Assembly: GCA_019614645.1 (NCBI GenBank)
Contig: JABWDB010000004.1
Coordinates: forward strand, 14,136,001-14,200,000
Length of the DNA stretch: 64,000 nt
Reading direction: 5' to 3'
Source: Stratiolaelaps scimitus
Lineage: Eukaryota; Arthropoda; Arachnida; Mesostigmata; Laelapidae
In this document: positions 13,811 to 25,194 of the stretch, piece by piece
Position numbering within the stretch: the stretch's first letter is position 1
Layout: each line of letters begins with the position of its first letter
Position numbers and translations under genes: made by a program
The notes under the pieces: generated by a model
Told to the model about the DNA's origin: nothing
Seen by the model: only the letters and a program-made list of their open reading frames with translations
The model's database searches: none

Positions 13811-16716
13811 GTACCCTGCTGATACACCAGTAATGCACGTGTATAGCTTATAACCTGTACGGCCGCCGTGGTGGCCAATCTATACACAAACGCGTCTCGG
13901 TTTCTTTCTGTTTGTTCGACTGTGACATGGTGGCTTAAGCCGTAACCCATCGCCCGGCTGGAGACCCGTTACAATGATTGCTGCTATTGGTGGATCGCTG
14001 ACAGTGACCGCAATGTGGTAATACTGGATGGCTATTATAAATAATCTCCAACCGTTATACGAACCTCTGTATAATGTGAGCACCTCGCGGTGCCGCCACT
14101 GCTTTAGTCTCCCTGCTTGAATTCTCCCTCCCTCTCGACTACAAACATCAACCGCGACACATCCGTTGTTTCGTCTACCGGTGAACAGGTCGTCGTTAGT
14201 GAGATTGTCAAATTATAGAATGAATGCATAGGTGTGGGTGTGTATGTGTCTCATTTAATCGTAGATCTCAATTTCTGCTTTTCTTCGTAGGTTGGCTATC
14301 AATTGTTCGACTGTTTGACTATCAATACTGGGTACATGTGTCTGACCAACATTGCGTAGGACTGATATCCGGCGGAAAAACAAATTCAGCTGCAACAAGC
14401 ACCTATTAATGATGATATACAATGCTTGTGGCAACCCACTGGCATTGACTGGGAGCCTGTGAACCAGACTTGTCTGTGTATATCTGGGAACTAAATGAAT
14501 CAGCCTATTCGATCAATGCAGACGATAAGAAGAGTAACAAATCATAATGTACCTATGTATTGTACATTACTGCGTTTATTATTATTATTATTTTCATATT
14601 TTGCATTCCACTGTAAAAGTCCAGAAGCGTGTCGTTACCGCGAGAATAGGAACTATCTACGAACATCCCAGTGCTTAAGGAGGTCATCACATGCACGAGC
14701 ATAGCTGGCATTTATTTTTGTTAACATGGCTCGCTAACGCTGTTACCCCTGCTTCACAGAAATGATTTTGTTCTAATTCTAGAACAGCTGGACAATCTTC
14801 CCTGTTAAACGGCTGCCAGGCCAGCGATCGTCAGCTATACTTGGATACTTCGCGCGATATTAGGACGCCTCACTTCGTTCGCACAGATATATGCATTGCC
14901 GTATTCGCGGACACAACTTCCATAACAGAGAATAAACTTTTGATTATGATATGATGATATGATAACACTACGAATGTATGTTATCCCGGGTGTTATCGCG
15001 GCTTGTCGTTTTGCTACCGGAGAAACGGAACGATTTTGTGTGTTCGTCCATTTCCTTTTCGAATTTGTCAAAATACACCTTTCGAGCCGTGATTTCATTG
15101 TGAAACCAGTCGCTCAATTATTTTCTTCCCTCATGTTTCTACTTATGGGTGCATCACTCATCTATTGTATGGTTATGCCAACCGGGCATCGTTTCCGCAT
15201 CTTGACACAGGAGGCAAATCGATGCATGTGTACATCGTCTAACCTCTTAACTGCTTATTGCCCATCGTGCGTTTTTGTAGTGTTGCGATACTTTTTTTTT
15301 ATGAATTAACACATAATTAAATCATATTTGTTTTCGTCTATTATGTGTTGGTTCCCATTTCACTGTCCACTGTCAGTAGTCAGTGCCGAGGTGGCTGGCC
15401 ACCACTGCCAGACAATCTACAGCACTGTTCCTCCATTGTACTGTAAAATGAAATTATCAATGTCACCAGTTCGGGATTTCCTTGTCATATTCTTCGACGA
15501 ATCTTCATCCGGTAGACCGTCCGGTACATACATGTACCTCGCTGTCTGCTACAGTCCCTGCCGTCATTTTGACAGGAGGACCTCTACGGAGTCCGCTCGG
15601 CGCTAGTCAGCTTGGCCGCGTGATTCCGTGGATCCACGTTTCACACTGCTTTGCTGGATCAGTGTGTCACCAGGCCGCCTTCACCGGCAGCTATTTGGAA
15701 GCCCGTGTGGCATCTCAGCAGTATTGTGCACCGCAGACGTCGGTGGCACCTGAATAATACATTGCGTTTGTACGACATCCCGTTCCACGTTCAACCTCCC
15801 TTCAATTCCTGTTTCACCATCCAGCGATATATCATAGCCAGCCTGATGCATCGTCGTTGTCAGATCATCGCATTACACAGATGTGAGCCGGGTAGCTCTT
15901 CTGGGCTGGTGGTGTTCGCTACTGGGGTCGGCCAGCGCCTCTCAAGGTCACAACGCGCGCGGGCAAACGCAGAAAGTCCTCACTGCCGTCACAGCCTATA
16001 CACACACGCAGTGTTCTTGTCCGTTGCCGACCCGCTGACTGCTCGCAAATCTGCTGTGTAGCAGTTACAGTGCAGCTCGCTGCTGCACCGCCGCTATCCG
16101 GTAACTCGTATGACTGTAGCGACTCACAGATCACAGTGTCTATTTATCTATACTACTATTCAATGGGGCCATTACTCGCCGCTGTCGTTTCGGACCGACC
16201 ATGGCTCGTATTTCTGCAGCGCACAGAAATCAAACCCTCGTGGCTGAAGTATTGCAGCCTGGACACTGAGCCGCTGTTACACTGAGTTACAGCCCTGTGC
16301 GGCGTAACAGTGCAGTGTCGCGCTACCGTAAAATAGCAGCAATGGGCAGAATATTTCAAAGAAATCGTTATGACGACAAGATGGTGATCTTGATCCTGTT
16401 GTTGTTTTCGTTTTTGGGGCAACAAAAATAGAGCCCGTGTGGCAAGCTGGAGTGATCAAGATAATCGTTGACTTTTGATTTCACTATTTCATTTGTATTT
16501 TGATTAATATTATTATACAGTATATTGTTGTTGGCATATACACGTTACTGGTCACTGTTTGTGTCTGATCGAACGTTACTTTCTCGAAACATCGTTGCTG
16601 CCTCTCTGTCAACAATGTTGTACTCGTTTACAAGCAATAGAGTTCACCCGAGCCATTTTGTAGCTCCCCCCCTAATGCATGCGCATCTATGGACGACTTG
16701 CTCTGGGTCGGCTCAC
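13811..16716. other. No gene recognised
   Basis: Mixed composition with a GC-rich patch at about 15350-16250. Frames on both strands are short and lack domains. Confidence 0.45.
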
Positions 16717-16873
16717 CTCTGTTCCTCGAAATCTGCCGGTCGTACTCGAGAGCGGTGAAGACATGAATTCCATTCTCAACACTAGGCCCGAGTTCGTCAT
16801 CATCATCGGGATTCACAGTCCCACCTACAAAGGCTAACGGGGTGCGCACTCGTCGCGGGCCAGGCGAGGCCAT
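16717..16873 (-). CDS. Possible first coding exon, unknown protein
   Basis: On the minus strand an ATG at 16873-16871 has G at -3 and G at +4. It opens 52 codons starting MASPGPRRVRTPLAFVGG, continuing through an acidic NPDDDDELGP segment and ending at a GTGAGC donor with one base left over. Composition and splice site look like a real first exon, but no downstream exon on this strand could be joined and no family is recognised. The GC-rich sequence above it could hold its promoter. Confidence 0.27.
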
Positions 16874-19859
16874 CACAGCACATAGTCACTCGTCGTTCGA
16901 TGTGGATATTTATTATATATTCCTCGTTCAGTCGCATCCGCCTTCGAGCCGAGCTCCTCCATACAGAAAACTGCCAATAACACTCACGGCAACTTCACTC
17001 CTACGCCCTATCAATATAACGGGTGAACTCTTCATTCGATGAACTTCCGATAGATTCCGCGTGTTCTTAAGACGACTTGTCGCTATCGACACTGATCTGA
17101 CGCGACGACTTGAACATCAGACTCGTTGCACTTCGCGAACAATAGCACGGCCAGTCTACCTAGCTAGCTAGTTAGCGGCCGAGTCACGCCGCTAGACTCA
17201 TGGACGCACTAACAGACCCAGACGAAAAGGCACAATAGCTTGCCCTCACATATACACACCGCTTTCCTGGGGACGTATTTGTTGTTTTTTCCTCGCTATT
17301 CTTATGCGTTACGGGCGAGAAGCGACAACCCGCGCTCCCTGCGCCGTTCTCTATTTCGGCACAACTTTGCTTAGTACTCAGTGCTATTATTGCAAAATTC
17401 TACTCAGGTAACTATCGCTCAATCCCTCTCTGCCTCTGTGACATTAAAAAAAAGTTAACAGACGCCAATGATATTCGATACGATTGCTCTAACCGCTACA
17501 ACTCGAGAACAAGTCGAGTACACATGGTCACATGGAATTTCCTGGAACCATATCACTGTTTATCTTAAGCAAAAATACAAAATCTACTTGGAAGGCGTTC
17601 AGAGGCGGGACAAGATAGGTCCGGGTCACACTTGATTCGTATTAACAATGATTTCATTATAAAAGAGACGTCGTCTGGCTTATATTCATAACTAAATCAA
17701 ACTAGATCATATCTGTCGCCGTCTGCGTTTCCAGGAGCTTGTTTTTACACGAGTTAACCTCCACAACGGGTCAGTATAAAACTATCGAACTATGACCTTG
17801 GCATCCAGTTGCACCTTGTCCACTTATGGGGAAGGTGGACGCGAACTGGAGTTACGTAGTTAGAGTAAACGGGCTGAGCTATAGCCAATCGTATGGAGAC
17901 AAAACTCGTAGTTGCACTCTTGCGCGTTCGCTCACGCTGTTTGGTCGACTGGAAGGTCACCACTGACTGTTGTAGCCAGAAAAACTTCAAGGGATACACA
18001 GCAGACGTTAAGTCATCTCAACGCGAGCGGTTAGTGGCTCACGTCATGAGAGGGCACGCAGGGCGACCGGGTTGTCACTGGGTAGATCGGCAGGGTAGAC
18101 AGTGTAGAGGTGCGGTCTGCTTGAGTGCGCCTTCGTCTGCAGCGCGCCTCAAGTGCGGTGGCGGTCGCGGCTTCGAATCCAGTCCAAGTCGTGTTGTCAG
18201 CATGCGCCAACAGCGACTCTCATCCGATAGGTCGCACTCAACTATGTATCACTGACAGCTTAGCCACTCGTTGCTCTCGCCGTTGTCGACTACAAAGCAA
18301 AGCTGAATTTACTCTTTGGCCTGCTTCTTCTTTTCAACACTGACATTACAAGTCGCCTTAACATCCAATGGCAACCTTCGTGGCGGGGGGGTATGAGTCG
18401 ACAACGTTCGAATTCGCGTCGCCGACGGTAAGCAACTCGTTACCGGTGTCGTTGTCACCGTCGTCATTATCTTCACAGTCGGCAATAGTCGAAAACACAG
18501 CTTTGGTCAGCTAGAGTTGGCGTTCAGCGCACAGCGAACACTGCCAGCAGCGCTACCACCCGCAGTAGCAAAATAGTAGAACACACGGCACGACGCGACG
18601 AGACGCCCGCCTGCTGCAGTCGCCGCCGCCGCCACCGTCGCCTAATAGTAATAATAATGCCGGTGGTTGTTCTAACAACAGTGGTGGTTGCAGTCAATCG
18701 CCACTGCTGCTGTTCGCTGGAGGCTGCTGCCAGGCAACGACCCGTTCGTGGTCTTTCTATACTGCCGCTGTCGTTCTGTGCCGCCGCTTGTGGTGCTTGC
18801 TGCGGCTGCTGCTGCTGCTCGGCTACTTCATGCTGTCTCCATAGGGACAACAACGACGTCGTGCGCTCACGGACTCGCTGCTGCTGCTGCCGCCGCGCTC
18901 GCCGCCGCCGCCGCTTCCACGACTGGAGCCGCTGCCGCGGCGGCACTCACACATTTGGGGAAAGGGCCGCTGGCTCCTCGCGTTGGATCGAGGGCTCGCG
19001 CGGCGAGGGTTCGACCAGCTGCTCCGACGACCGTCGCGACCGCCTGTGCCTTGCTTCGGCGCCCAGCTCGTTCTAAGCCGGCTCCGAAGCAGCACTCACC
19101 CGTACATGCAGACGGCCAAAGGCAGCGAGCAAGAAAGGCTGAGCTAGCCGGTTTCCTATCGTACCTATGCGAATGTCACGAATGTCATCTATTGTAGGAA
19201 ACAATCTCTCTCTATCTCTCTCTCTCTCTCTCTCTCTTGGTCTGTCTTTTTGCCAGTGGATTCGACGGAGGTTGTTGTCGATGAGGTCCACGCCGACACC
19301 TTTAGACAGTGAGTGCTGTGCATACCTCGAGCAGAGAGCGCTCGCTGGAACGGAGCAGACAAACCGAGCGTATAGAGGTTAAGGCTATGGACGGATAGAC
19401 GATGGCAGAGCCGGCGTCAACAGGCGGCGACTGATGCAGAGTGAAGTCACATGGAGGCTATGATAGACAAACATATAGAGAGAGACAGGGAGAGAGGAAG
19501 AGGTGGGCGATACGAAATGATCAACTTGTACAGTTATGGGATGTTCGTGAGCACCACCGAACGTACAAACCTCAATGGGTAGTTAGTGACTGCGGGGGTC
19601 GGTTGTTATGATTTGATGAAGCCGGGGGGGGGGGGGGGACAGATAGCTAGCTGGAGAATGGAGATGCTGAGAGAGAAAGAAACGGAGAAAGAGAGTAGGT
19701 ACCCCCGAGGCACAAGCTATAGCGCTACCTAGTTCAACATGGGAGGTACTGGTGTAATGGGCTCATTCGAAATCAGGATACCACCATCATACTCGCCATA
19801 TTTTGTTTTAGGCATGAAACATCGTACGTGCTATTTCAGATCCTGGTTACGATATGTCT

Positions 19860-19937
19860 CAGACTATCCTGACCACGTTGTAAGTCAGATTGTCCTGACC
19901 GTTTTATAAGTCAGATTATTCTGACCTTGTTGTATAT
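19860..19937. repeat. 26-bp tandem repeat, three units
   Basis: Units at 19860-19885, 19886-19911 and 19912-19937 each start CAGA and carry a TCCTGACC or TTCTGACC core, with a few substitutions. It directly precedes a poly-T run and the SINE-tail fragment. Confidence 0.85.
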
Positions 19938-19967
19938 ACACCTTTTATTCAAATTTTTTTTTTTTGC

Positions 19968-20032
19968 GAGAACTTAAGCATTGTGAAACTGCAGTTCCGA
20001 AAATAAACCACTAATGAAATGAAATGAAATGC
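19968..20032 (+). mobile_element. 3' fragment of a tRNA-derived SINE (family B)
   Basis: The segment reading GAGAACTTAAGCATTG, then CTGCAGTTCC and AATAAACCA is clearly similar to the 3' part of the element at 50238-50390. Only the tail is present, and a poly-T run precedes it. Family membership rests on this one pairwise similarity. Confidence 0.55.
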
Positions 20033-20585
20033 TATACACAGTATAGCCACCAAAACCAGAATGTATCTCTGGTAAGCGGTGTCAGGGATTGATTCACGGC
20101 ATGTGGGTCTTGGGTTGGGGACCTTATGTAACCTTAGCTTTATTAGGTAAAGTTCAACCTCAATGTAAGTTCAACCTCAACCTCAACTGAGTTCTTAATT
20201 CCTCGGCTTGGTTGGTGTATTAATATCCTCAAATGTTGCTGATAAACAATGCTTCCGACGCTCTGATTAATATCCAACGAGTCGCGTCCCTTTTAAAAAA
20301 AAAACTCAATTTCTCCATGTCGAGCACATTCTGCACCGGGATATAGGAACTCTGGCTCGAACTATTGCAAACTGCAGAAATCGTACCTAAAGCTCGCTAC
20401 TTGTAGTCAACAAATGTGTCGTTGATGAAAATTATCGAAAGTAACTTAAAGTAAAATTATCAAAACCATAATAGCAACTCTCTATTTTGTATACTTCGAT
20501 CTTAACACGGGACATGCGATGGACGTGAACTTAAGAATTACTCGCTGCGCATGACTTCTACCTATAATCTATATAACGACAAGAG

Positions 20586-20639
20586 CACGACAACATATTC
20601 AGCCGATGGGATCAGACCACGACAACATATTCAGCCGAT
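20586..20639. repeat. 22-bp direct repeat, period 32
   Basis: CACGACAACATATTCAGCC plus GAT occurs at 20586-20607 and again, identical, at 20618-20639. It is a local tandem duplication with no coding context. Confidence 0.9.
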
Positions 20640-22322
20640 CAGTTTGTCAGAGCCAACCGAGCCTGCCCAAGTGTATTATAAGTCTGATCATGGCCGTTAC
20701 GTGTAGTCTGATCGGGATTCGACGAGTGGGTACAGCAGTGGTATCTGCCACAATGGCGCGGCAACGCAGCAGATATATTATACAATACACGAGTTCGAGT
20801 CGTACCCAGTATGTAGAACAGAATGTCAGTCCATCAATATGGCATCGAAATGTCGATTACTACTTCCGTTCAATCGACCACACATACATTGCTAACATCG
20901 AGGTAGATGCTTGCCTAGTAATGAAGCTAGTAGCTCATAAACAAACTAACCTAATATATAATACAATTTAGTGTAAATAGCCCTCACCATCATCATGTTC
21001 TTATCGTGGCAACGTATGGCAATAAATTTTATTCAAGTGAACAGTGTCTCGGCAGTTCAGGGCGTTTCCTTTTCAAGCGAAAACAATCGCGCACGCGTCC
21101 TGCGCGAACGGTTCATTACGACGCTTCTGCAAGATGACGACTGTTTCCCAATGAGCAAATCACAGGAGAGGAATGAAATGGAGGATCGGCAAGTTCGAAT
21201 ACGGTCCACTGGTAGGACAAGCAACCAACGTGTAAGGTTGTGTTATCTGTCGGTGTGCGTGTGCCGTATCATGTAATATATTCGGGGGCACGTGCCAGGC
21301 TCTGAGGGGGGTAACAGCCAGCATTGGGGAGAAAGCAGAGAGAGAGAGAGAGAAAAAGAGGGATGGAGTGGTTCTACGGGAAAAGTACTGTATCCACTGA
21401 TCTCGTCGCACCGGCGGTTGATGGGTGGAGTGGCCTCTGGGTGAGGCCTGCATCACCAGCGATGAAGTGGCACTGATGATGATTATTCGAACTAAGCAGC
21501 AGCAGCAGCAGCTGAGTGGCTGGCGGTTCTAATAAGTCACACGATTATTAGACCTGTAGAGGTTGGAAAGAGGATAAGCCTCTTGCTTTCAGCTCGTATA
21601 GGACTTGAATGAAGAAATGCCAATGGCAATGTTCTCCTCACGGTCGAGCATGCTCTACTTTAGCCAGTTTTTTTTGCTTTAGAACGGTTGGAGCGTAATG
21701 CGATTTTACGGTTGCATGGGGGCGATAATAAATGAGACTGGTATATTGTAACTGCTGTTACTACTACTATCAGAAAGTGCGAGACGAACTCTGGTTCGAC
21801 TACGCCGCTTAGATACGTCTTGCTATCTTGTCCATGTCATCTCAAAGCATGATCGATCCAACAATAAATCTTGTAGTCAATTTGCTTGAGTTATTGTACT
21901 GACTTTCTTGCTTGCTGGTCGAAGGACAAGCCGACCACTGCCGACCATTGCCTCGCATTTTGTGTATGATAGAAGTGGACATTAATTTACCCGAGAATGA
22001 GTTCTCGTGACGGCGGCAGCGGTTGCGACGACGACGTAACACATTGACGTGAATTGACTGCCTCTCGCACATGAGCGTCTTGCAGCGTTCTCCACGTTGT
22101 GCACATCGTCGAGTAAATATCAACATCGACCTCCTCGTCACACCTACGCTGACTGGGGACTTTCTCTTGTGCCGTCCCGTTAGTGATCGCGAAGCTGCGA
22201 CAAAGGCAACACCTCAATAGAACAGTGAGGTTCAGATCACGACTGCATTTTGTATATATATATACAAATATATCTATATATATATATATACATATATATA
22301 TCCGAATCCAAAAGCTAACAGG

Positions 22323-23434
22323 ATGGTTTCCGAAGTGCAAGAGTACCTTCTTGACAAGGACTACGATGAATCAGTTCTGTGTTTCACTGACGAACACCTT
22401 GTCGATCCAGCGGCGAATGTTGAACAATGTGTCGTATGCTATCGCTACCCACTGAGCCCCCGGTATGTGTCTGTACATTGCCGTAAGCACACCGTGTGCC
22501 TCGCGTGTGGCGACCGCTTGAAAACGTGCCCGCTCTGCCGGAGACGCGTGCAGGCTCTATACCGCAACCTCGAAACAGGAAGGTGAGTAGGTGCCACGAT
22601 GACAACTGCATCGTGAGTACGTGTATCATATATTAAATTGCCTGTGACTCCGTTGAGTTTGTGGGTTCTAACCTACAAATGGCAACTGATAGACTGTCAG
22701 AAATTCGAGTAAACAAGGAAATAGTCATTACCATAGTCAATGGTCGGTGTAAAGTCAACGAGATTCACAACACGGCAAAGAGTGTCATAAGATGTGTCAC
22801 ATACATAAATACTTACGAATCCATTGATTTTGCTGGCCGTTCCGTCACAGAAGTAGTCTCTCTAGCCGGAAGCGAAAGAGAGTGTTGATGAGAAAGACTT
22901 CCCTACATCTCAATGCAGTGGTCTGAGGTTAGATCTTACTTCAACTGTCTCCAACAGTTGCATTAAGTGTTTAACTGATTTTGCGTCACTAATCGCTTTC
23001 GTTGAAAAGCGCATCGTATGAGATGTCAGAAACACTCTACCATTGACATTGTTCCTATTGGTGTCCTACCAGCACGCCTTTGACAACTCCCGTTCGTGCT
23101 AACAGATCTCGCCCTAAATCCGTCTATCCCTTCTGCATATTTTAGGCTCAACGGCAAAGTTGAGCTGCGCTGCCCCTTCAACGAGTTTGGCTGTCAGGTG
23201 AGCTGCAGAGCGACCAGATGGGCCGGGCACATCCGGGAGTGTTCTTTCGAGGGCATAGCGTGGCGAGAGTACTTCCGGCAGTATTGGGCGAGCAATGAAC
23301 AACGCACGCTGAAATCGTGTTTTTCGTTTTTGAAGAATGGTTGCCGACGACTCCGACTTCGTACATTCGGAACAGCCTCGTCCGGCAGAGTCTCCACGAA
23401 TCCTGATTTTACTAGGAACAGTACGGAGCTCTGA
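22323..23434 (+). CDS. RING plus TRAF-type zinc-finger protein (probable E3 ubiquitin ligase)
   Basis: Two exons, 22323-22582 and 23146-23434, join in phase 2 across a GTGAGT donor and a TTTTAG acceptor to give 182 residues. Seen: a C3HC4 RING with C36-x2-C39-x13-C53-x2-H56-x2-C59-x2-C62-x6-C69-x2-C72, then in exon 2 a TRAF-type finger with C96-x6-C103-x11-H115-x3-C119. Proteins with this order (TRAF, NRDP1 and related families) bind an E2 through the RING and usually recognise partners through C-terminal domains. Here there is no coiled coil, MATH or other recognition domain; the last 60 residues are Arg-rich and end at a TGA. The ATG lies one base after an AACAG that could itself be an acceptor, so a 5' noncoding exon upstream is possible. 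Substrate unknown. The RING call is firm, the exact family is not. Confidence 0.85.
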
Positions 23435-24891
23435 GCTGACTCTGACGAAGTACGGATAGTAACGCACAGCTTGCATTAACCTCTTAAAAAAAAACACTTG
23501 CATCTGGTGTCTTGAACTATCGAATCGTTCCGGGCACGAGCGTAGTACAGTGAAATTTCATAAGCCATCTTGTCTTGTGTATATGGCTACCAATGGAAAT
23601 CATATTATCGTGCCACCCCAACCCCTCACCCCAATACCAAGTCATATCATAGCACTTCCATAAGGACAAATTAATGGTAGAGTGCGGACAAATTTGGACG
23701 CGCATAGTTATTATTATTTAAAAAAAAAAAAAAAAAAATAATAATAATAATAATAACTATGCGCGTCCAAATAGTGAATATTAATTATTGCATCCGTAAG
23801 ATGTGTAAATGTATACATATATGTATGTAAATAATAATAATTCTTGTAATCAATCACATTGCATAATATCAATGCGGTGCGACTAAGGACGAGGGCGCCT
23901 ATTTCAACCCGAAAATGACAATGAATAGTTCGTAAAACTTAGTCATGTATAATATTATATGGGGATCATACGGCTATTATTACTCACAGGATGTTAAATG
24001 TGTATGCCGAATGAGAGTGCTCATTTATTAACACTATCACGATAAATAATTACTGATTTGTTAGTTGATAACTGGTTCCCTAACAAACATTTATTAACTA
24101 TACAGTAGGTCGGTATTTCTAGGGATTATGGGGGGGGGGGGTGAGGACGACAATGTCCCGAGGAAGGCGATGGCATTGACTGGTTTCCTTGATAAGGTGT
24201 ATTTTCGGCAGAGCTCTGAGAGAACCGAAAGCATTCACCCATAGAAATGGGCAGAAGCTTTCGAGGCTCCATGTGTATATGCCTATTTATACATCACTAA
24301 TTATATTCGATTCTAACTCTATTATTATAACTATAATAAAAAAAAAAGTGAACTTCTTCATATGTAATTCTTGTGCATGATCTTTTGTGTCATATGTCGT
24401 GCAAGGCTTACAAAACAAAAACAGAACAGAGCTCAATAATAGCCGTATTCTTCAGCATGAAAAACAAGGAAATTTATAGGGTGATTATTAGGGAAATAGG
24501 CGGATGGGTACCTAGTCGTAGCGTATTTGTCAATCCTTTGCGTGTACCCGTTGCGGTATTTAAAACGAACTATTTACTTACTTTCTCTCCCTAACACTAT
24601 TTATCGTCAACTATGTAACGGTGTAATGATGTCAATTATAGCGGTGGGCTCCGAATTCGAACTGAACACGAAAAATGGCCGAAGGTTTCTCCCTATCTAT
24701 TGAACACCATTGAAGTTCTTTGATTTTACGTGGTCCCGTGAAGTGCTATGCTCATGTAAAAGAGGGGGCGATCGATCAGTCGTCTGAGATCGCAGTGTCC
24801 ATAAAAGGCACTCGGAACGATGTCGCTTTCCTGCCGAGGGTGTACTGCAAAGAAGAGAAAACCCAACGACATGCTCAATGGTACTACTCAC
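23435..24891. other. No gene; AT-rich with a foldback repeat
   Basis: AT-rich sequence downstream of the RING gene. It contains the inverted repeat at 23692-23772, a poly-G run near 24129-24140 and TAT/ATT-rich stretches. Frames are short. Confidence 0.55.
23692..23772. repeat. Perfect 27-bp inverted repeat with an A/AAT-rich centre
   Basis: Arms 23692-23718 and 23746-23772 are exact reverse complements; the left one starts ATTTGGACGCGCATAG. The centre is poly-A passing into AAT repeats. The unique CpG-containing outer 16 bases show that this is not just a microsatellite palindrome. It resembles a small foldback or MITE-like element. Confidence 0.9.
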
Positions 24892-25194
24892 TTTGAAGAT
24901 CGATGATCGTTTGGCGGAATTGTAACTCCTTTTCATCAACGAAGTCCTGACCCTGAAGTTGGATGCGCTCACGAGTCGACAGGCCGCCCTCAGAGCCCTC
25001 AACGATGCCTTCCGAGAAAATTCGCTGTCCGTGAGGAGCTGGCACGATGTCCCGGTGCTGGGCGCCAGGGCCCTGATGGTGAGGGGCGACCTTCTGCCGG
25101 CCCTGTTCATCGGGAGGCGATGCATAATGCCAACTTGGCTGGTCCATAACTACAGAGGCGTCCCCCAACGCAACGTCTCGTGGGGGATCGCGTA
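24892..25194 (-). CDS. Orphan coding-like exon, unknown protein
   Basis: On the minus strand a CCTGCAG acceptor is followed by 100 open codons ending at a GTGAGT donor, with two bases in at the start and one left at the end. The peptide is polar and Pro/Gln/Gly-rich: MDQPSWHYASPPDEQ and HHQGPGAQHRDIVPAPHGQ, then a charged stretch with STRERIQLQGQDF and DEKELQFRQTIIDLQ that could start a coiled coil. I recognise no family and could not place flanking exons. A second frame on this strand is also open, so the assignment rests on splice sites and composition. Confidence 0.45.

Larger units (their letters stand above)
16874..22322. other. No confident gene; GC-rich island and simple repeats
   Basis: About 18.0-19.4 kb is GC-rich with many CTG/CAG, CCG and CpG-containing triplets, so every frame yields polyA-, polyQ- or polyR-like peptides; this is typical of a promoter or 5'UTR of a regulatory gene rather than coding sequence. 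It is followed by a CT run (about 19205-19240), a poly-G run (19624-19638) and AG-rich patches near 19480 and 21342. Tandem repeats and a SINE tail are listed separately. A TA-rich run (22250-22300) lies directly upstream of the RING gene. Confidence 0.5.

Noticed and set aside
18524..19291. Long frames on both strands rich in Ala, Gln, Arg or Ser
   Set aside because: They come from CTG/CAG and CCG runs in a GC-rich island; all frames are open and none has a domain.
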